From: Bacillaceae bacterium S4-13-56
GTDB taxonomy: Bacteria; Bacillota; Bacilli; Bacillales; JAWJLM01
Length of the DNA stretch: 64,000 nucleotides
Direction of reading: 5' to 3'
Assembly (NCBI GenBank): GCA_040191315.1
Contig: JAWJLM010000010.1
Location: 33,928 to 97,927, forward strand
Shown: positions 17,143 through 26,195 of the stretch, in pieces
How positions within the stretch are numbered: the first letter of the stretch is position 1
How the letters are laid out: every line of letters begins with the position of its first letter
Translations under genes and position numbers: made by a program
The notes under the pieces: generated by a model
Databases searched by the model: none
Told to the model about the DNA's origin: nothing
The model's input: the letters and a program-made list of their open reading frames with translations, nothing else

Positions 17143-17323
17143 CAAATATTCCTCCTAACAGTTACGTTAGAAAAATATTATCGTTCATCCCATGCATAAG
17201 TAGTGACATAACTCACCTACTTTTTATTTTTAAAAACAATGTTAGAATACCTTACATCTTAACTGACATCTAAGAAAAATACCCTTATTATATCTATATA
17301 AATCGATGCGGGAGGGTTACCTC

Positions 17324-17464
17324 ATGGAACGAAAGAAAGAAATGGAGATAGCCAAAGAAATCGTTCAACTTGATTTAAAAAGGGATTTGCTGTTAGAAGA
17401 ATTAATGCTTCTTATAGGTGGGAACGCCTTTGAGTTACTTCGAAGAATTCAAAACCAATCCTAA
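17324..17464 (+). CDS. Small hypothetical protein upstream of fbpA-like gene
   Basis: A 46-residue, largely helical protein (MERKKEMEIAKEIVQLDLKR, LLLEELMLLIGGNAFELL). GGGAGG lies eight bases before ATG. It is followed 12 bp later by an FbpA-type gene and is surely co-transcribed. I do not recognise the family; the arrangement suggests a partner small protein in iron-sparing control. Confidence 0.55.
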   Translation: MERKKEMEIAKEIVQLDLKRDLLLEELMLLIGGNAFELLRRIQNQS

Positions 17465-17476
17465 GGGGGTGATCAC

Positions 17477-17626
17477 ATGAGGAATCATTTAAGAGAGGCT
17501 GTTGAAAAGGTTAAAATACACTACGTAGAAAAGCTAATGGATTCGGGTTTTTTTGATGATTCAAACCAAGACCCGTTTAGCTTGACACTTTCTGAACTAG
17601 AATATTTGTACAACAAATATTGCTGA
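17477..17626 (+). CDS. Fur-regulated basic protein A (FbpA)-like small protein
   Basis: A 49-residue protein with the FbpA pattern: LREAVEKVKIHYVEKLMDSG, then SLTLSELEYLYNKY at the end. In B. subtilis FbpA assists the iron-sparing small RNA FsrA and is repressed by Fur. The ribosome-binding site AAGGGGGTGAT precedes ATG 17477. I could not find a convincing Fur box in the 180 bp upstream of the two-gene unit, so iron control is a family inference only. Unlike the B. subtilis protein it is not strongly basic. Confidence 0.6.
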   Translation: MRNHLREAVEKVKIHYVEKLMDSGFFDDSNQDPFSLTLSELEYLYNKYC

Positions 17627-17651
17627 ATTTAACTCCATTTTCTCGAAACCC

Positions 17652-17826
17652 ATAAAGTGAAACTTCGATCAGTGACCTTTCCCCCGCTGATTGTTAGCGC
17701 CCAAGGGTATGACCTAAAGGAACTTGAACCAATTGGAAATTTACGGGCAGCTTATCCCCCACCTACTCTTTTCGTCACTTAAGGGATTGAGGTGGGGGTA
17801 TTACTGCTCCTTCAAGCGGGATAAAA
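17652..17826 (+). repeat. Intergenic repeat family B, copy 1
   Basis: Begins AAAGTGAAACTTCGATCAGT and contains GGTATGACCTAAAGGAACTT with GAACCAATTGGAAATTTACG. It ends in a hairpin (CCCCCACCT pairing with AGGTGGGGG) and TATTACTGC. Near-identical blocks are at 18717 and 39003. Confidence 0.75.
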
Positions 17827-17846
17827 GTATGGTCTTTTTTATTTAT

Positions 17847-17863
17847 TGTAAGATTTTCTTACA
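17847..17863. promoter_or_regulatory. TnrA box of tnrA
   Basis: TGTAAGATTTTCTTACA fits the TnrA consensus TGTNA-N7-TNACA exactly and is a perfect inverted repeat. Its centre is about 49 bp before the predicted transcription start of tnrA, the spacing known for TnrA-activated promoters. Confidence 0.85.
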
Positions 17864-17868
17864 AACAA

Positions 17869-17897
17869 ATTGAATATCATCAAAAAACAGGCAATAA
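17869..17897 (+). promoter_or_regulatory. Predicted tnrA promoter
   Basis: TTGAAT and AATAAT are separated by 17 bases. The start site would fall near 17904, just before the ribosome-binding site GAGGGAGGGG. Confidence 0.6.
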
Positions 17898-17924
17898 TGA
17901 AAGAAACGTGAGGGAGGGGAATCA

Positions 17925-18236
17925 TTGTCTTCAGCTTATAAATACAAAAAAGTGATATCCATTGGAACTGTACATGAGTTGACTGGATTATCTGAACGTA
18001 AGATTCGTTACTATGAAGAGAGAGGGCTAATATTTCCCGACAGAACAGACAAAGGTACCAGAAAATATTCATTTGATGATGTAGAGACCTTATTAAAAAT
18101 AGCAGAAAAAAGAGAGGAAGGTGTACAAACAACTGAAATTAAAAAAGATATGATGAGCGACCAAAGAAAACACAAGGATGCTCGAAAGGAAATGCTAAGA
18201 GGGCAAATCAATGCCCATTTCCACTTGAGAAATTAG
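17925..18236 (+). CDS. tnrA: Nitrogen-metabolism regulator TnrA
   Basis: A 103-residue MerR-family regulator. The winged helix is complete ([50 protein letters not shown]). The C-terminus [16 protein letters not shown] is the segment by which TnrA, unlike GlnR, is bound by feedback-inhibited glutamine synthetase. Start is TTG 17925, backed by GAGGGAGGGG. TnrA activates nitrogen-scavenging genes during nitrogen limitation; a perfect TnrA box upstream indicates autoactivation. It is monocistronic here, with a terminator downstream at 18668. Confidence 0.92.
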   Translation: MSSAYKYKKVISIGTVHELTGLSERKIRYYEERGLIFPDRTDKGTRKYSFDDVETLLKIAEKREEGVQTTEIKKDMMSDQRKHKDARKEMLRGQINAHFHLRN

Positions 18237-18667
18237 TAGATACAAGGGATGGACAAAACTGATACAAAGTACTTCTTACTATTTCTATGAGTTTTGTTCA
18301 TTTTGTTTTGTTTGGTCCCTTTGCGTGCTTTTTAATACATTTAGATGCTACTAAATATCATTGATTTTATACGTTAAGTGATGAATTCAGAATGCTAAGT
18401 GCTAAAGAGCCGGGTTTAAGTGACGGGGTTTTTTATCGTAGTGATGATTTTATGAATTCCGTGCTACTCTCTTCCCTTAAATGCTACCGACATAATTTGA
18501 GAGCTATTCTCTACAATGCAATGTGACGATTTAAAAATTTTATGTAATGATTTTTTTCTAATTCTGAAGGTTGGTGCTACTTCATTTGGTTACATGCCGC
18601 AATATTCATTTAGTGCCACCAAAACACAGCCCATCCAAGCACTTGACCAGGATCCTTATTGTTAAAG
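18237..18667. other. Intergenic, no gene recognised
   Basis: About 430 bases without a supported gene. A short stretch at 18590-18655 read on the minus strand gives a DPGQVLGWAVFWWH-like peptide that could be a gene relic, but it is too short to name. Confidence 0.4.
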
Positions 18668-18706
18668 AAAAAAGCCGATCCCTCAAAAATATGGATCAGC
18701 TTTTAT
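18668..18706 (+). terminator. Hairpin terminator between tnrA and exoA
   Basis: AAAAGCCGATCC pairs with GGATCAGCTTTT with one mismatch, followed by T-rich sequence. Confidence 0.6.
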
Positions 18707-18716
18707 TTAAATTTGT

Positions 18717-18945
18717 GATAAAGTGAAACTTCAATCAGTGACCGTCCCACTGTTTGTTAGCACCCAAGGGTATGACCTAAAGGAACTTGAACCAATCGGA
18801 AATTTACGGGCAGCCAACCATGACGCAAGCTTCCCTATCAAGAATGAAAAATTTAATGTTTTATTTCCATGGGAGTATCCCCCTATACTCTTTTCGTTTC
18901 ACTTAAGACCTGAGGTGGGGGTATTATTGCCCGTTCATGTTTGCT
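18717..18945 (+). repeat. Intergenic repeat family B, copy 2 (overlaps exoA 3' end)
   Basis: Carries AAAGTGAAACTTCAATCAGT, GGTATGACCTAAAGGAACTT and GAGGTGGGGGTATTATTGCC. Its core is 50 bp longer than copy 1, with GCCAACCATGACGCAAGC in the insert. The final bases provide the stop codon of the convergent exoA gene. Confidence 0.75.
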
Positions 18946-19697
18946 AAATTAATATCTAACCCAACAGGGCAATGATCACTACCATAAATATCACAGTATA
19001 TATGTGAATCTTCAATGTTTGAAGCCATTCGGTTGGATACAACAAAATAATCAATACGCCAACCAATATTTCTTTCTCTTACCTTATTCATATAGGACCA
19101 CCAGGAATATACATCCGTTCTTTCAGGATACAGATAGCGAAAAGAATCAACAAAGCCACTACCTAAAAACTCGGTCATCTTACCTCTTTCCTCGATAGTA
19201 AATCCTGAATTTTGCACATTGGACTTTGCATTTTTTAGATCAATTTCCTGGTGGGCCACATTCAAATCACCGCATAAAATGACCGGCTTCTGCTTGTCCA
19301 ATTGTTTAATATACTTTAGAATTGCATTCTCCCATTCTAATCGGTAATCCAACCTAGAGAGATCCCGTTTGGAATTGGGCGTATAAACTGTTACAACAAA
19401 ATAGGAGTCAAATTCTAAAGTAATCACTCTACCTTCTTTATCCTCTAAAATTTCTCCAAGGCCAAAGGAAACATGCAATGGTTCTTTTTTTGTAAAAACA
19501 GCTGTTCCTGAATAACCTTTTCTTTCTGCGTAGTTCCAATACTGATAATAACCATCTAGTTCTAGTTTGACTTGACCTTCTTGACACTTTGATTCTTGAA
19601 TACAAAAAACATCAGCATCTATATAATGAAAGAAATCTAAAAAACCTTTGGTAAGACATGCCCGAATTCCATTGACATTCCATGATACAAGCTTCAA
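18924..19697 (-). CDS. exoA: Exodeoxyribonuclease III / AP endonuclease
   Basis: A 257-residue DNA-repair enzyme of the Xth family that cleaves at abasic sites and removes 3' blocks. The catalytic signatures are all present: SWNVNGIRA at the start, IQESKCQ (metal-binding Glu), YTPNSKRDLSRLDYR, GDLNVAHQEIDL (Asp/Asn pair), and GSDHCPVGLDI with the catalytic His. After that end block, the last five or six residues and the stop (NLANMNGQ) fall in repeat B, so a repeat insertion has replaced the natural C-terminus without harming the active site. In spore-formers ExoA also protects germinating spores. Confidence 0.93.
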   Translation of the reverse strand: MKLVSWNVNGIRACLTKGFLDFFHYIDADVFCIQESKCQEGQVKLELDGYYQYWNYAERKGYSGTAVFTKKEPLHVSFGLGEILEDKEGRVITLEFDSYFVVTVYTPNSKRDLSRLDYRLEWENAILKYIKQLDKQKPVILCGDLNVAHQEIDLKNAKSNVQNSGFTIEERGKMTEFLGSGFVDSFRYLYPERTDVYSWWSYMNKVRERNIGWRIDYFVVSNRMASNIEDSHIYCDIYGSDHCPVGLDINLANMNGQ

Positions 19698-19793
19698 AAC
19701 ATCTACCCCTTCTTAACCTTCTTGGGTCTTATTATACCGTTCTATTTGGTTCGGTGCACTCAAATAGGATCCTTCATTATATTTAAAGGGGGG

Positions 19794-21497
19794 TTAAGAA
19801 AGCTGATAAAGGGAGTGATATCTTGTATTTTCTTTCATTAAGTCTTCGTGTTTTCCTTCTAATACCAATTTCCCTTGATCTAAAAATGTCACTCGGTCCG
19901 CTTTTTCTATAAAAGCTAAGTGATGGCTAATCCAAAGGACTGATTTATCCTTTAAAGCTTCAAAGATAGTATCTAATAAATCCTTTTCTGTTTGTGGGTC
20001 TAATCCAATGGTAGGTTCATCTAAAATAACCAAGGGGGCTTTCTGCAATAATATCCTAGCTAAAGCTATCCGATGACGCTCTCCTCCAGAAAAGCGAGTG
20101 CCTGCTTCATCCATGATGGTATCATATCCTTCTGGAAGAGATAGGATAAACTCATGAAGTTTTACCTGTTTAGCTGCCCAATATACATCTTGATCTGAAG
20201 CTTTGGAACATCCTAAACGTATATTGTTTTTCACTGTGGTATTAAAGAGATAAGGGTCCTGATTCAACACTGAAACCACTTTTGAGGTATTTTCTACCAT
20301 ATGATATGCAGGAAACCCATTAATAGTTACAGAGCCTGTCAGTGGTAAAAGATCTCCTATAATAAGTTTGATTAGGGTTGATTTCCCTCCTCCGCTTGGA
20401 CCTAACAGTGCTACTTTTTCTCCCTCTTTCATAGAAAAGGTAAGATTATCTATGATCAACCTATCTTTCTCATAACCAAAAGAAGCTCTCAGAATCTCTA
20501 GTTCACATCTATTATTAATAAAAGAGAGTGAATGGTTCTTATCCGGCAAATCAATAGGTGGAAGCTCACTAAGACGTTGGAAAGAAGATTGATAAGATGG
20601 GATCTCACTTACTGAATCGGAAATGGGTATGAATATTTCCATTAAAGGGAAAAGAACCAAAACAAAAGCTGCGATTAAGGTTGGTTGCATCTCTCCCATG
20701 GAGCTTTGCTGGGCTGTCCAAAAAAGAATCACTACCACAATGGTTGCAATAAGTAGTTGTGCAGTCATATTACGTCTTTGTATATAACCTTGATTCCTTT
20801 CTTCTAATATAGCTAACTCCGCTTCTGCTTTCTCGTAGCTTTCAATAAAATCATGGGATCGACCACTAAATTGCCAATCACTTACACCCATTACTGCATC
20901 AGTTAGTCTTGAGTACAAGCTATATCTTCCACTTTTCATTTTTCCTATCGTATACTTAGAAAAAGAAAGAGATAACCATGGGAAAAGAAAGACAAGGATC
21001 CCTAGTAATAGGCCCATTATGAATGCAAATGTAATTGAAAAGTAACTAAGGAACGCCACAACAGATCCATATAAAGCATATCCCACAACAGCCGGAAATA
21101 CAGTCTTCAAATAAATATCCTGAAGTCGCTCAACGTCTTCAGAAAGAAGACCCAGCATATTTCCAATTTTTAAAGAGAAGGATTGTTTTCCTATAAAGGG
21201 TTCTATGGATTGATAGACCCTTTTTCTCATTTGAGAAAGAATGGTCAAAACAATATGATGACCCATTAATCTCTCTAAATAACGAAAAACAGCCTTACTA
21301 ATACCAAACGTCCGAACTGCAACTATAGGAACATATATAAGTAAAATATTCTCTGGTCTGGTTGCGGCTTTGGAGATTAAAAATCCTGAGGTGAACATTA
21401 AAAGAGCAGATGCCAAAGCTGCCCCGATTCCAAAAACTATTACAATGAATACCCAGCCCTTATTTTTCTTAAGATATGGAAGTACCCACTCTTTCAT
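19794..21497 (-). CDS. cydC: Thiol reductant ABC exporter subunit CydC
   Basis: A 567-residue half-transporter with a six-helix membrane domain (residues 15-310) fused to an ATPase. The Walker A is GPSGGGKST, the signature is FSGGERHRIALAR, and the Walker B is VILDEPTIG. With CydD it forms the heterodimer needed to assemble cytochrome bd oxidase, exporting reduced thiols or handling heme (established in E. coli). It overlaps cydD by 29 bases and is the last gene of the cydABCD operon. Start ATG 21497 has GGGAGG upstream. Confidence 0.93.
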   Translation of the reverse strand: MKEWVLPYLKKNKGWVFIVIVFGIGAALASALLMFTSGFLISKAATRPENILLIYVPIVAVRTFGISKAVFRYLERLMGHHIVLTILSQMRKRVYQSIEPFIGKQSFSLKIGNMLGLLSEDVERLQDIYLKTVFPAVVGYALYGSVVAFLSYFSITFAFIMGLLLGILVFLFPWLSLSFSKYTIGKMKSGRYSLYSRLTDAVMGVSDWQFSGRSHDFIESYEKAEAELAILEERNQGYIQRRNMTAQLLIATIVVVILFWTAQQSSMGEMQPTLIAAFVLVLFPLMEIFIPISDSVSEIPSYQSSFQRLSELPPIDLPDKNHSLSFINNRCELEILRASFGYEKDRLIIDNLTFSMKEGEKVALLGPSGGGKSTLIKLIIGDLLPLTGSVTINGFPAYHMVENTSKVVSVLNQDPYLFNTTVKNNIRLGCSKASDQDVYWAAKQVKLHEFILSLPEGYDTIMDEAGTRFSGGERHRIALARILLQKAPLVILDEPTIGLDPQTEKDLLDTIFEALKDKSVLWISHHLAFIEKADRVTFLDQGKLVLEGKHEDLMKENTRYHSLYQLS

Positions 21498-23205
21498 GCT
21501 GTAGCCTCCCTTTCAACACCGAAACCATTTCATAATAGTCTCCTTGTTGATGAATTAATTCCTCATGTGTTCCTTGCTCTACTAAAACGCCTCTTCTAAG
21601 AAATAAAACCTGATCCATATCCTCCATCCAATGAAGTCTGTGTGTAGCTAAAAATACAAGTTTATCCTCAAACAATTTCAAAAGGCGTAGTTTAATATCC
21701 ATTTCGGTTTCTACATCTAAATGAGCGGTTGGCTCATCCAAAATGAGGATGGGCCGATCGACCAAAAAGGCTCGTGCTATTGCTACACGTTGAATTTGTC
21801 CTCCACTTAGGGACCGGCCTCCGTCTCCTAGCACCTCATCTGCATACTCTTCATACAAGTTAGCAATGCCCGCCTTCTGAGCCGCTTGCCAAATTTCATG
21901 GTCTGAAGCATTAGGGTAATAGAATGCTATATTCCTTTTAAACGTGTCTTGAAAAATGTAAGGATGCTGTGGTATATATACCACCTGGCTTTGCCAATCT
22001 TTCCTCTGAAGATGAGTGAAGGTCTGCCCATTAATGGATAGACCCCCTTTCTGCACTTGGAGGAATCCACTTATCAATTCAGAGATAGTAGATTTCCCGG
22101 CTCCACTTGAACCGACAATTCCTATTTTCTGAAATCCCTTAACCGCAAAGCTTACATTTTTTAAAGATGCTGGTCCTTGTTGATCATGTTGAATACTTGC
22201 ATTTTCAAATGAAAAGATAGAATCTTTTGTCCATTTTCGAATGCTTCCTTGTTCTTTTTCATAAGGCGCCATTTCTAATATACTATGAAGTTTTTTGGCT
22301 GACTTTTGCCCGTTTAATGTAGCGTGAAAATCTGCACCTATTTCCCGTATAGGTAAAAAATACTCAGGAGCCAATATAAGGATAGTCAAAGCTGGACCTA
22401 ATGTTAATTCCCCTTCTATCAAACGCAATCCAAGAAATACAGCAATAGTAGCCACTGAAAGCATTGTGAAAAAATCCAACGCAAAAGAAGATAGAAAGGC
22501 AACCTTAAGTGTACTCATTGTTGACTTTCGATAACGGTCACTCACTGATTGAATTCTATTACTATGAGACTTGCTAATCCCTAAATATTTTAAGGTTTGT
22601 AAACCCCGCAATGAATCTACAAAATGGTTAGCTAGGATTCTATGGGATTGAAATTGCATATCCGCTTTTTTTTGAGCAGCCATCCCAAGTAAGATCATAA
22701 AAGTAATTAAAATGGGAGTAGCCACTGCCAAAACGATTCCCGAAAGACGATCCAAAAACCAGACAAAGGAAATGATCATAATGGGAATGACCAGGACCTG
22801 AATGAATTTTTGTGAGAAAAGAGAAAGATAGTTCTTCACTTGAGAAATTCCCTCTATTAGTAAAGTTACCGTATTTCCAGTCCCTAACTTTCTAATTACT
22901 CTCGGTCCAATTAGAAAAAGATGATCGATCACCTTTTTTCTTAAATCCTTTCCTGTTTTTTCCGAAAATCGAAACACTATCTTTTCTTTAACTTGCTGAA
23001 GAATAGCTCTTATAAGGAAAGCCATGACAAAATAGAAGATGCTTAAATTAGCATCTTCTATTTCTTTCTGGTTAAAAAAATGAGCGACTACTTTTGCCAG
23101 CCAAACTCCTTGCATAATAATAGCGATCCCTTGGATAACAGTTATGCTAACAAGAAAAATAAAAAGTTTGCGAATTCCCGAGTACGTTAGCCATGTTTTA
23201 TCCAT
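21469..23205 (-). CDS. cydD: Thiol reductant ABC exporter subunit CydD
   Basis: A 578-residue half-transporter: membrane domain with about six helices, then an ATPase with GSSGAGKST (Walker A), LSGGQIQRVAIARAF (signature) and ILILDEPTAHLD (Walker B). Partner of CydC for cytochrome bd maturation. Its ATG overlaps the stop of cydB in a TAATG arrangement, so translation is coupled. The order cydA-B-D-C by position is the usual one for Bacillus (genes named cydABCD). Confidence 0.92.
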   Translation of the reverse strand: MDKTWLTYSGIRKLFIFLVSITVIQGIAIIMQGVWLAKVVAHFFNQKEIEDANLSIFYFVMAFLIRAILQQVKEKIVFRFSEKTGKDLRKKVIDHLFLIGPRVIRKLGTGNTVTLLIEGISQVKNYLSLFSQKFIQVLVIPIMIISFVWFLDRLSGIVLAVATPILITFMILLGMAAQKKADMQFQSHRILANHFVDSLRGLQTLKYLGISKSHSNRIQSVSDRYRKSTMSTLKVAFLSSFALDFFTMLSVATIAVFLGLRLIEGELTLGPALTILILAPEYFLPIREIGADFHATLNGQKSAKKLHSILEMAPYEKEQGSIRKWTKDSIFSFENASIQHDQQGPASLKNVSFAVKGFQKIGIVGSSGAGKSTISELISGFLQVQKGGLSINGQTFTHLQRKDWQSQVVYIPQHPYIFQDTFKRNIAFYYPNASDHEIWQAAQKAGIANLYEEYADEVLGDGGRSLSGGQIQRVAIARAFLVDRPILILDEPTAHLDVETEMDIKLRLLKLFEDKLVFLATHRLHWMEDMDQVLFLRRGVLVEQGTHEELIHQQGDYYEMVSVLKGRLQHERVGTSIS

Positions 23206-24215
23206 TAATAAATCATACCCTTTCCATTGACCCTTTTACGGAATACATAGTAACTCCAAATCTGATAAGCTAGGACAAAAGGCAAGAAAATTAAAACCAC
23301 TATTGTCATTACTTTAAGGGAATATGGACCTGAGGATGCTGCATATAAAGTCAGGTCATAAGTACTTCCAAGCGAACTAATCATGACACGTGGGAAAAGT
23401 CCCACAAAAATAGTGGCCACTGTTAGTGCAATTCCTAATCCACTTGCAGTAAAAGCCCATCCATCCTTTTTCTGTTTTAGGAAAAAGATCGCTCCTACAT
23501 AACTAAGTACAATAAGAGCAATCATCGGTATGGTTGCTTCCTCACGATACGTAAAAAGATCTGTTTCAAAATAAGCGAGTCCTACAAAAGTAACCAAAGA
23601 TACGAAAACCGCATAGATCAGCTTTTCCGCTAATTTGTGTGCTCTTTCTTGTAAATCTCCTACCGTCCTTAGTGTAATAAATACCAAACCATGCATCAGA
23701 CATAATAGGGTTACCGTCACTCCTCCAACCACAGTAAATACATTCACATAATCAAAGAAGCCGGCACGTAATGTCATGGTTTCATCTATTGGCATTCCCC
23801 GAATGATACTTGAAAACAGAATTCCAAATAAAAATGGAGGTAAAATACTTCCTACAAAAATAGCTAAATCCCAATTTTTTCTCCATTTTTCACTATCTAC
23901 TTTCCCTCTAAACTCAAAGGCAACCCCACGTCCAATCAAGGCAATAAGTACGAATACGAACGGTATATAATAACCACTAAACATGGTGGCATACCAATGA
24001 GGAAATCCAGCAAAAATGGCTCCTCCTCCCGTTAAAAGCCAAACTTCATTAGCGTCCCAAAAAGGACCAATTGTATTTATTAACATACGTCGTTCTAACT
24101 CGTTTTTCCCAACAAACCGCCCCGCCATTCCTACGCCAAAATCAAATCCTTCTAAAAAGAAGAATCCAATAAATAAGACAGCCACAATGACAAACCAAAG
24201 CTCATTCAATTCCAT
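23205..24215 (-). CDS. cydB: Cytochrome bd ubiquinol oxidase subunit II
   Basis: A 336-residue integral membrane protein with about eight or nine helices. The N-terminal block FFFLEGFDFGVGMAGRFVG and GPFWDANEVWLLTGGGAIFA are typical of CydB. It pairs with CydA to form the high-affinity terminal oxidase that works at low oxygen. Start ATG overlaps the cydA stop (TAATG). Length and motifs match full-length Firmicute CydB. Confidence 0.95.
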   Translation of the reverse strand: MELNELWFVIVAVLFIGFFFLEGFDFGVGMAGRFVGKNELERRMLINTIGPFWDANEVWLLTGGGAIFAGFPHWYATMFSGYYIPFVFVLIALIGRGVAFEFRGKVDSEKWRKNWDLAIFVGSILPPFLFGILFSSIIRGMPIDETMTLRAGFFDYVNVFTVVGGVTVTLLCLMHGLVFITLRTVGDLQERAHKLAEKLIYAVFVSLVTFVGLAYFETDLFTYREEATIPMIALIVLSYVGAIFFLKQKKDGWAFTASGLGIALTVATIFVGLFPRVMISSLGSTYDLTLYAASSGPYSLKVMTIVVLIFLPFVLAYQIWSYYVFRKRVNGKGMIY

Positions 24216-25609
24216 TATGGAAGAACCCCCTTATCAAATGGATCATTTGATAGAGAAACATCCTGTGAATAATGATGTTCCGTTCCTTTTTTAATTTCTC
24301 GAACGAATAAGTAAACAAGTACTATAGCAAGACCAAGGTATACAACACTATAGCCAACCAATGAAAATAATAGCGACTGTGAAGATACATTAGGTGAAAC
24401 AGACTCCGCAGTAGTAAATAGTCCAAATACCGTCCATGGCTGTCGTCCAAATTCTGTCATTACCCAGCCCGCAGTATTCGCGATAAACGGGAAGGCAATC
24501 ATGGCAACCATCCCTTTTAAGTAGAAAGCTTTATTAAGTATAGTTTTTCGAAGAGCAAACAAAAGTCCAAGAGCGGAAGTTAAAATCATTAACCCTCCTG
24601 CACCAACCATAATTCGGAAGCTCCAAAAGGTTGTATTAACTGGCGGGATATAATTTCCTTCTCCATATTTTTGTTCATATTCTTCCTGGAGAGTCAGCAT
24701 TCCTGGAACAGAACCCGAGAATTCATTGTAGGCTAAGAAGCTTAAAGCATAAGGAATGGATAGTTCAAATGAGTTTTTTTGGTTTTCTTCATCAATTGCT
24801 GCAAAGATCACCCATGGTGCTGGATCTGCACTATCCTTCCACAAAGCCTCGCTGGCAGCCATTTTCATAGGCTGTGCTTCCATTAAATGCTGAGCTTGTG
24901 CGTGTCCACTGAAAACAATTCCCATACTACCAATAAAAGCAATACTCATAGCCATTTTAAACGACCTTGTAAATAAATCGATTTCTTGTTTCTTAATAAG
25001 CTTATAAGCACTGACTCCTCCAATAAAAAAAGCACCAGTCACTAATCCAGCAAAGATCACATGTGGAAATTCTACGAGAAGCTGAGGATTTTGTAGTAAT
25101 GCGAAGAAGTCGTTCATCTCTGCTCTTCCATTATTGATTACAAAACCAACGGGTTCCTGCATAAACGAATTTGCCGCTAAGATCCATAGCGCAGAAAACG
25201 TGGTACCTAATGTCACTAGCCAAATACAAAATAAATGGATTTTCTTAGGCAAACGATCCCATCCAAAAATCCAGATTCCGATAAAAGTCGATTCTAAGAA
25301 GAAGGCTAATAACGCCTCTATTGCGAGTGGAGCTCCAAAAACATCTCCTACAAATCGAGAATATTCGGACCAGTTCATTCCAAACTGAAATTCTTGAATG
25401 ATACCGGTTACTACTCCTACTGCAAAGTTAATCAGGAATAAGTGCCCCCAAAATTTAGCCATCTTTTTATAGACTACCTGATTCTTCACAACATAGAGTG
25501 TCTCCATCAACGCTACCATAAACACTAAGCCAATCGACATGGGCACAAATAAAAAGTGAAAAATTGTCGTTACCCCAAATTGCAGCCTGGCCAACAGTAA
25601 TTCAGTCAT
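24215..25609 (-). CDS. cydA: Cytochrome bd ubiquinol oxidase subunit I
   Basis: A 464-residue membrane protein that carries the hemes and the quinol site. Expected ligands are visible: an early His in TTIFHFLFVP (heme b595/d side), the conserved QEFQFGMNWSEYSRFVGDVF block, a mid-protein His in the NPQLLVEFPHVIFAG segment, and the GRQPWTVFG motif near residue 395. The quinol loop is short, as in Bacillus enzymes. It is first in cydABCD; a Rex-like site and a TATAAT element lie upstream (25748-25765; 25691-25696). ATG 25609 follows a GGGGGACAGTG stretch. Confidence 0.95.
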   Translation of the reverse strand: MTELLLARLQFGVTTIFHFLFVPMSIGLVFMVALMETLYVVKNQVVYKKMAKFWGHLFLINFAVGVVTGIIQEFQFGMNWSEYSRFVGDVFGAPLAIEALLAFFLESTFIGIWIFGWDRLPKKIHLFCIWLVTLGTTFSALWILAANSFMQEPVGFVINNGRAEMNDFFALLQNPQLLVEFPHVIFAGLVTGAFFIGGVSAYKLIKKQEIDLFTRSFKMAMSIAFIGSMGIVFSGHAQAQHLMEAQPMKMAASEALWKDSADPAPWVIFAAIDEENQKNSFELSIPYALSFLAYNEFSGSVPGMLTLQEEYEQKYGEGNYIPPVNTTFWSFRIMVGAGGLMILTSALGLLFALRKTILNKAFYLKGMVAMIAFPFIANTAGWVMTEFGRQPWTVFGLFTTAESVSPNVSSQSLLFSLVGYSVVYLGLAIVLVYLFVREIKKGTEHHYSQDVSLSNDPFDKGVLP

Positions 25610-25747
25610 TCACTGTCCCCCCAAACCCAAATTTTAGATTTTGACTTCTTTGTTACAGCAATCAAAGCATACCCACTTCAGTACAAGTGTATTATAGCCT
25701 AGATTATGGGTTATGGAGTGCAATTTTATGATAGAACCATGACAATC

Positions 25748-25765
25748 ATGTGAAGATTTTGACAA
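25748..25765. promoter_or_regulatory. Candidate Rex operator upstream of cydA
   Basis: ATGTGAAGATTTTGACAA fits the Rex consensus TTGTGAA-N4-TTCACAA at 12 of 14 defined positions. It lies about 140 bp before cydA and about 50 bp upstream of a TATAAT (minus strand, 25696-25691). Redox (NADH/NAD) control of cyd by Rex is established in B. subtilis; here it is inferred. Confidence 0.55.
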
Positions 25766-25921
25766 TACTAATAGTTATCATTTTAGAGATGGTGCTTAAT
25801 GATACTGTTTTTAAATAAAGAAGTAAGCATCCTCCTTTATTTAATTGAAGACATTTATGAAATCACCTTTAAGCCCATGGTTGCTCCTATGATGAGGACC
25901 ATAAAAAAAAGCCGCTTCCAA

Positions 25922-26194
25922 TCAGCTGGTTCTTTTATCATATCCTTTTATATAACGATTCACTTGAGAGCTTGCTGGCCAGTCCCCTTCCACACAAATT
26001 GCCTTGAATCCTTTTTCTTCTATAAGCCGCTACGATAATTCTGCTCTTATCTTATAAAACTCAGATGTCCCATGACTTGACTCACCTAATAGGACTACTC
26101 TAGCATCTCCAACTTCATCTATAATAGGCTCTAAATCCTGTACTGCCTCGAATGATTTTGAATGCTTTTTGATTCCTTCTAAAATCTTATTCAA
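25922..26194 (-). pseudogene. Erythromycin esterase-like protein, truncated pseudogene
   Basis: From TTG 26194 (GGAGGAGG upstream) the minus strand reads an N-terminal piece of the erythromycin-esterase/succinoglycan-type family: [20 protein letters not shown], an in-frame TAG near 26035 where Lys is expected, then LIEEKGFKAICVEGDWPASS and QVNRYIKGYD. It ends at TGA 25922, leaving about 90 of the usual 400 or more residues. The family is mostly of unknown function outside true macrolide esterases. Confidence 0.75.
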
Positions 26195-26195
26195 A

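Noticed and set aside
17839..18211. Minus-strand frames over tnrA
   Set aside because: Antisense to tnrA; the plus strand has strong family motifs, a TnrA box and a ribosome-binding site.
18723..18947. 74-codon frame within repeat B copy 2
   Set aside because: The same peptide-like string occurs in other copies only in part and the frame is not kept, so it is repeat sequence and not a gene.
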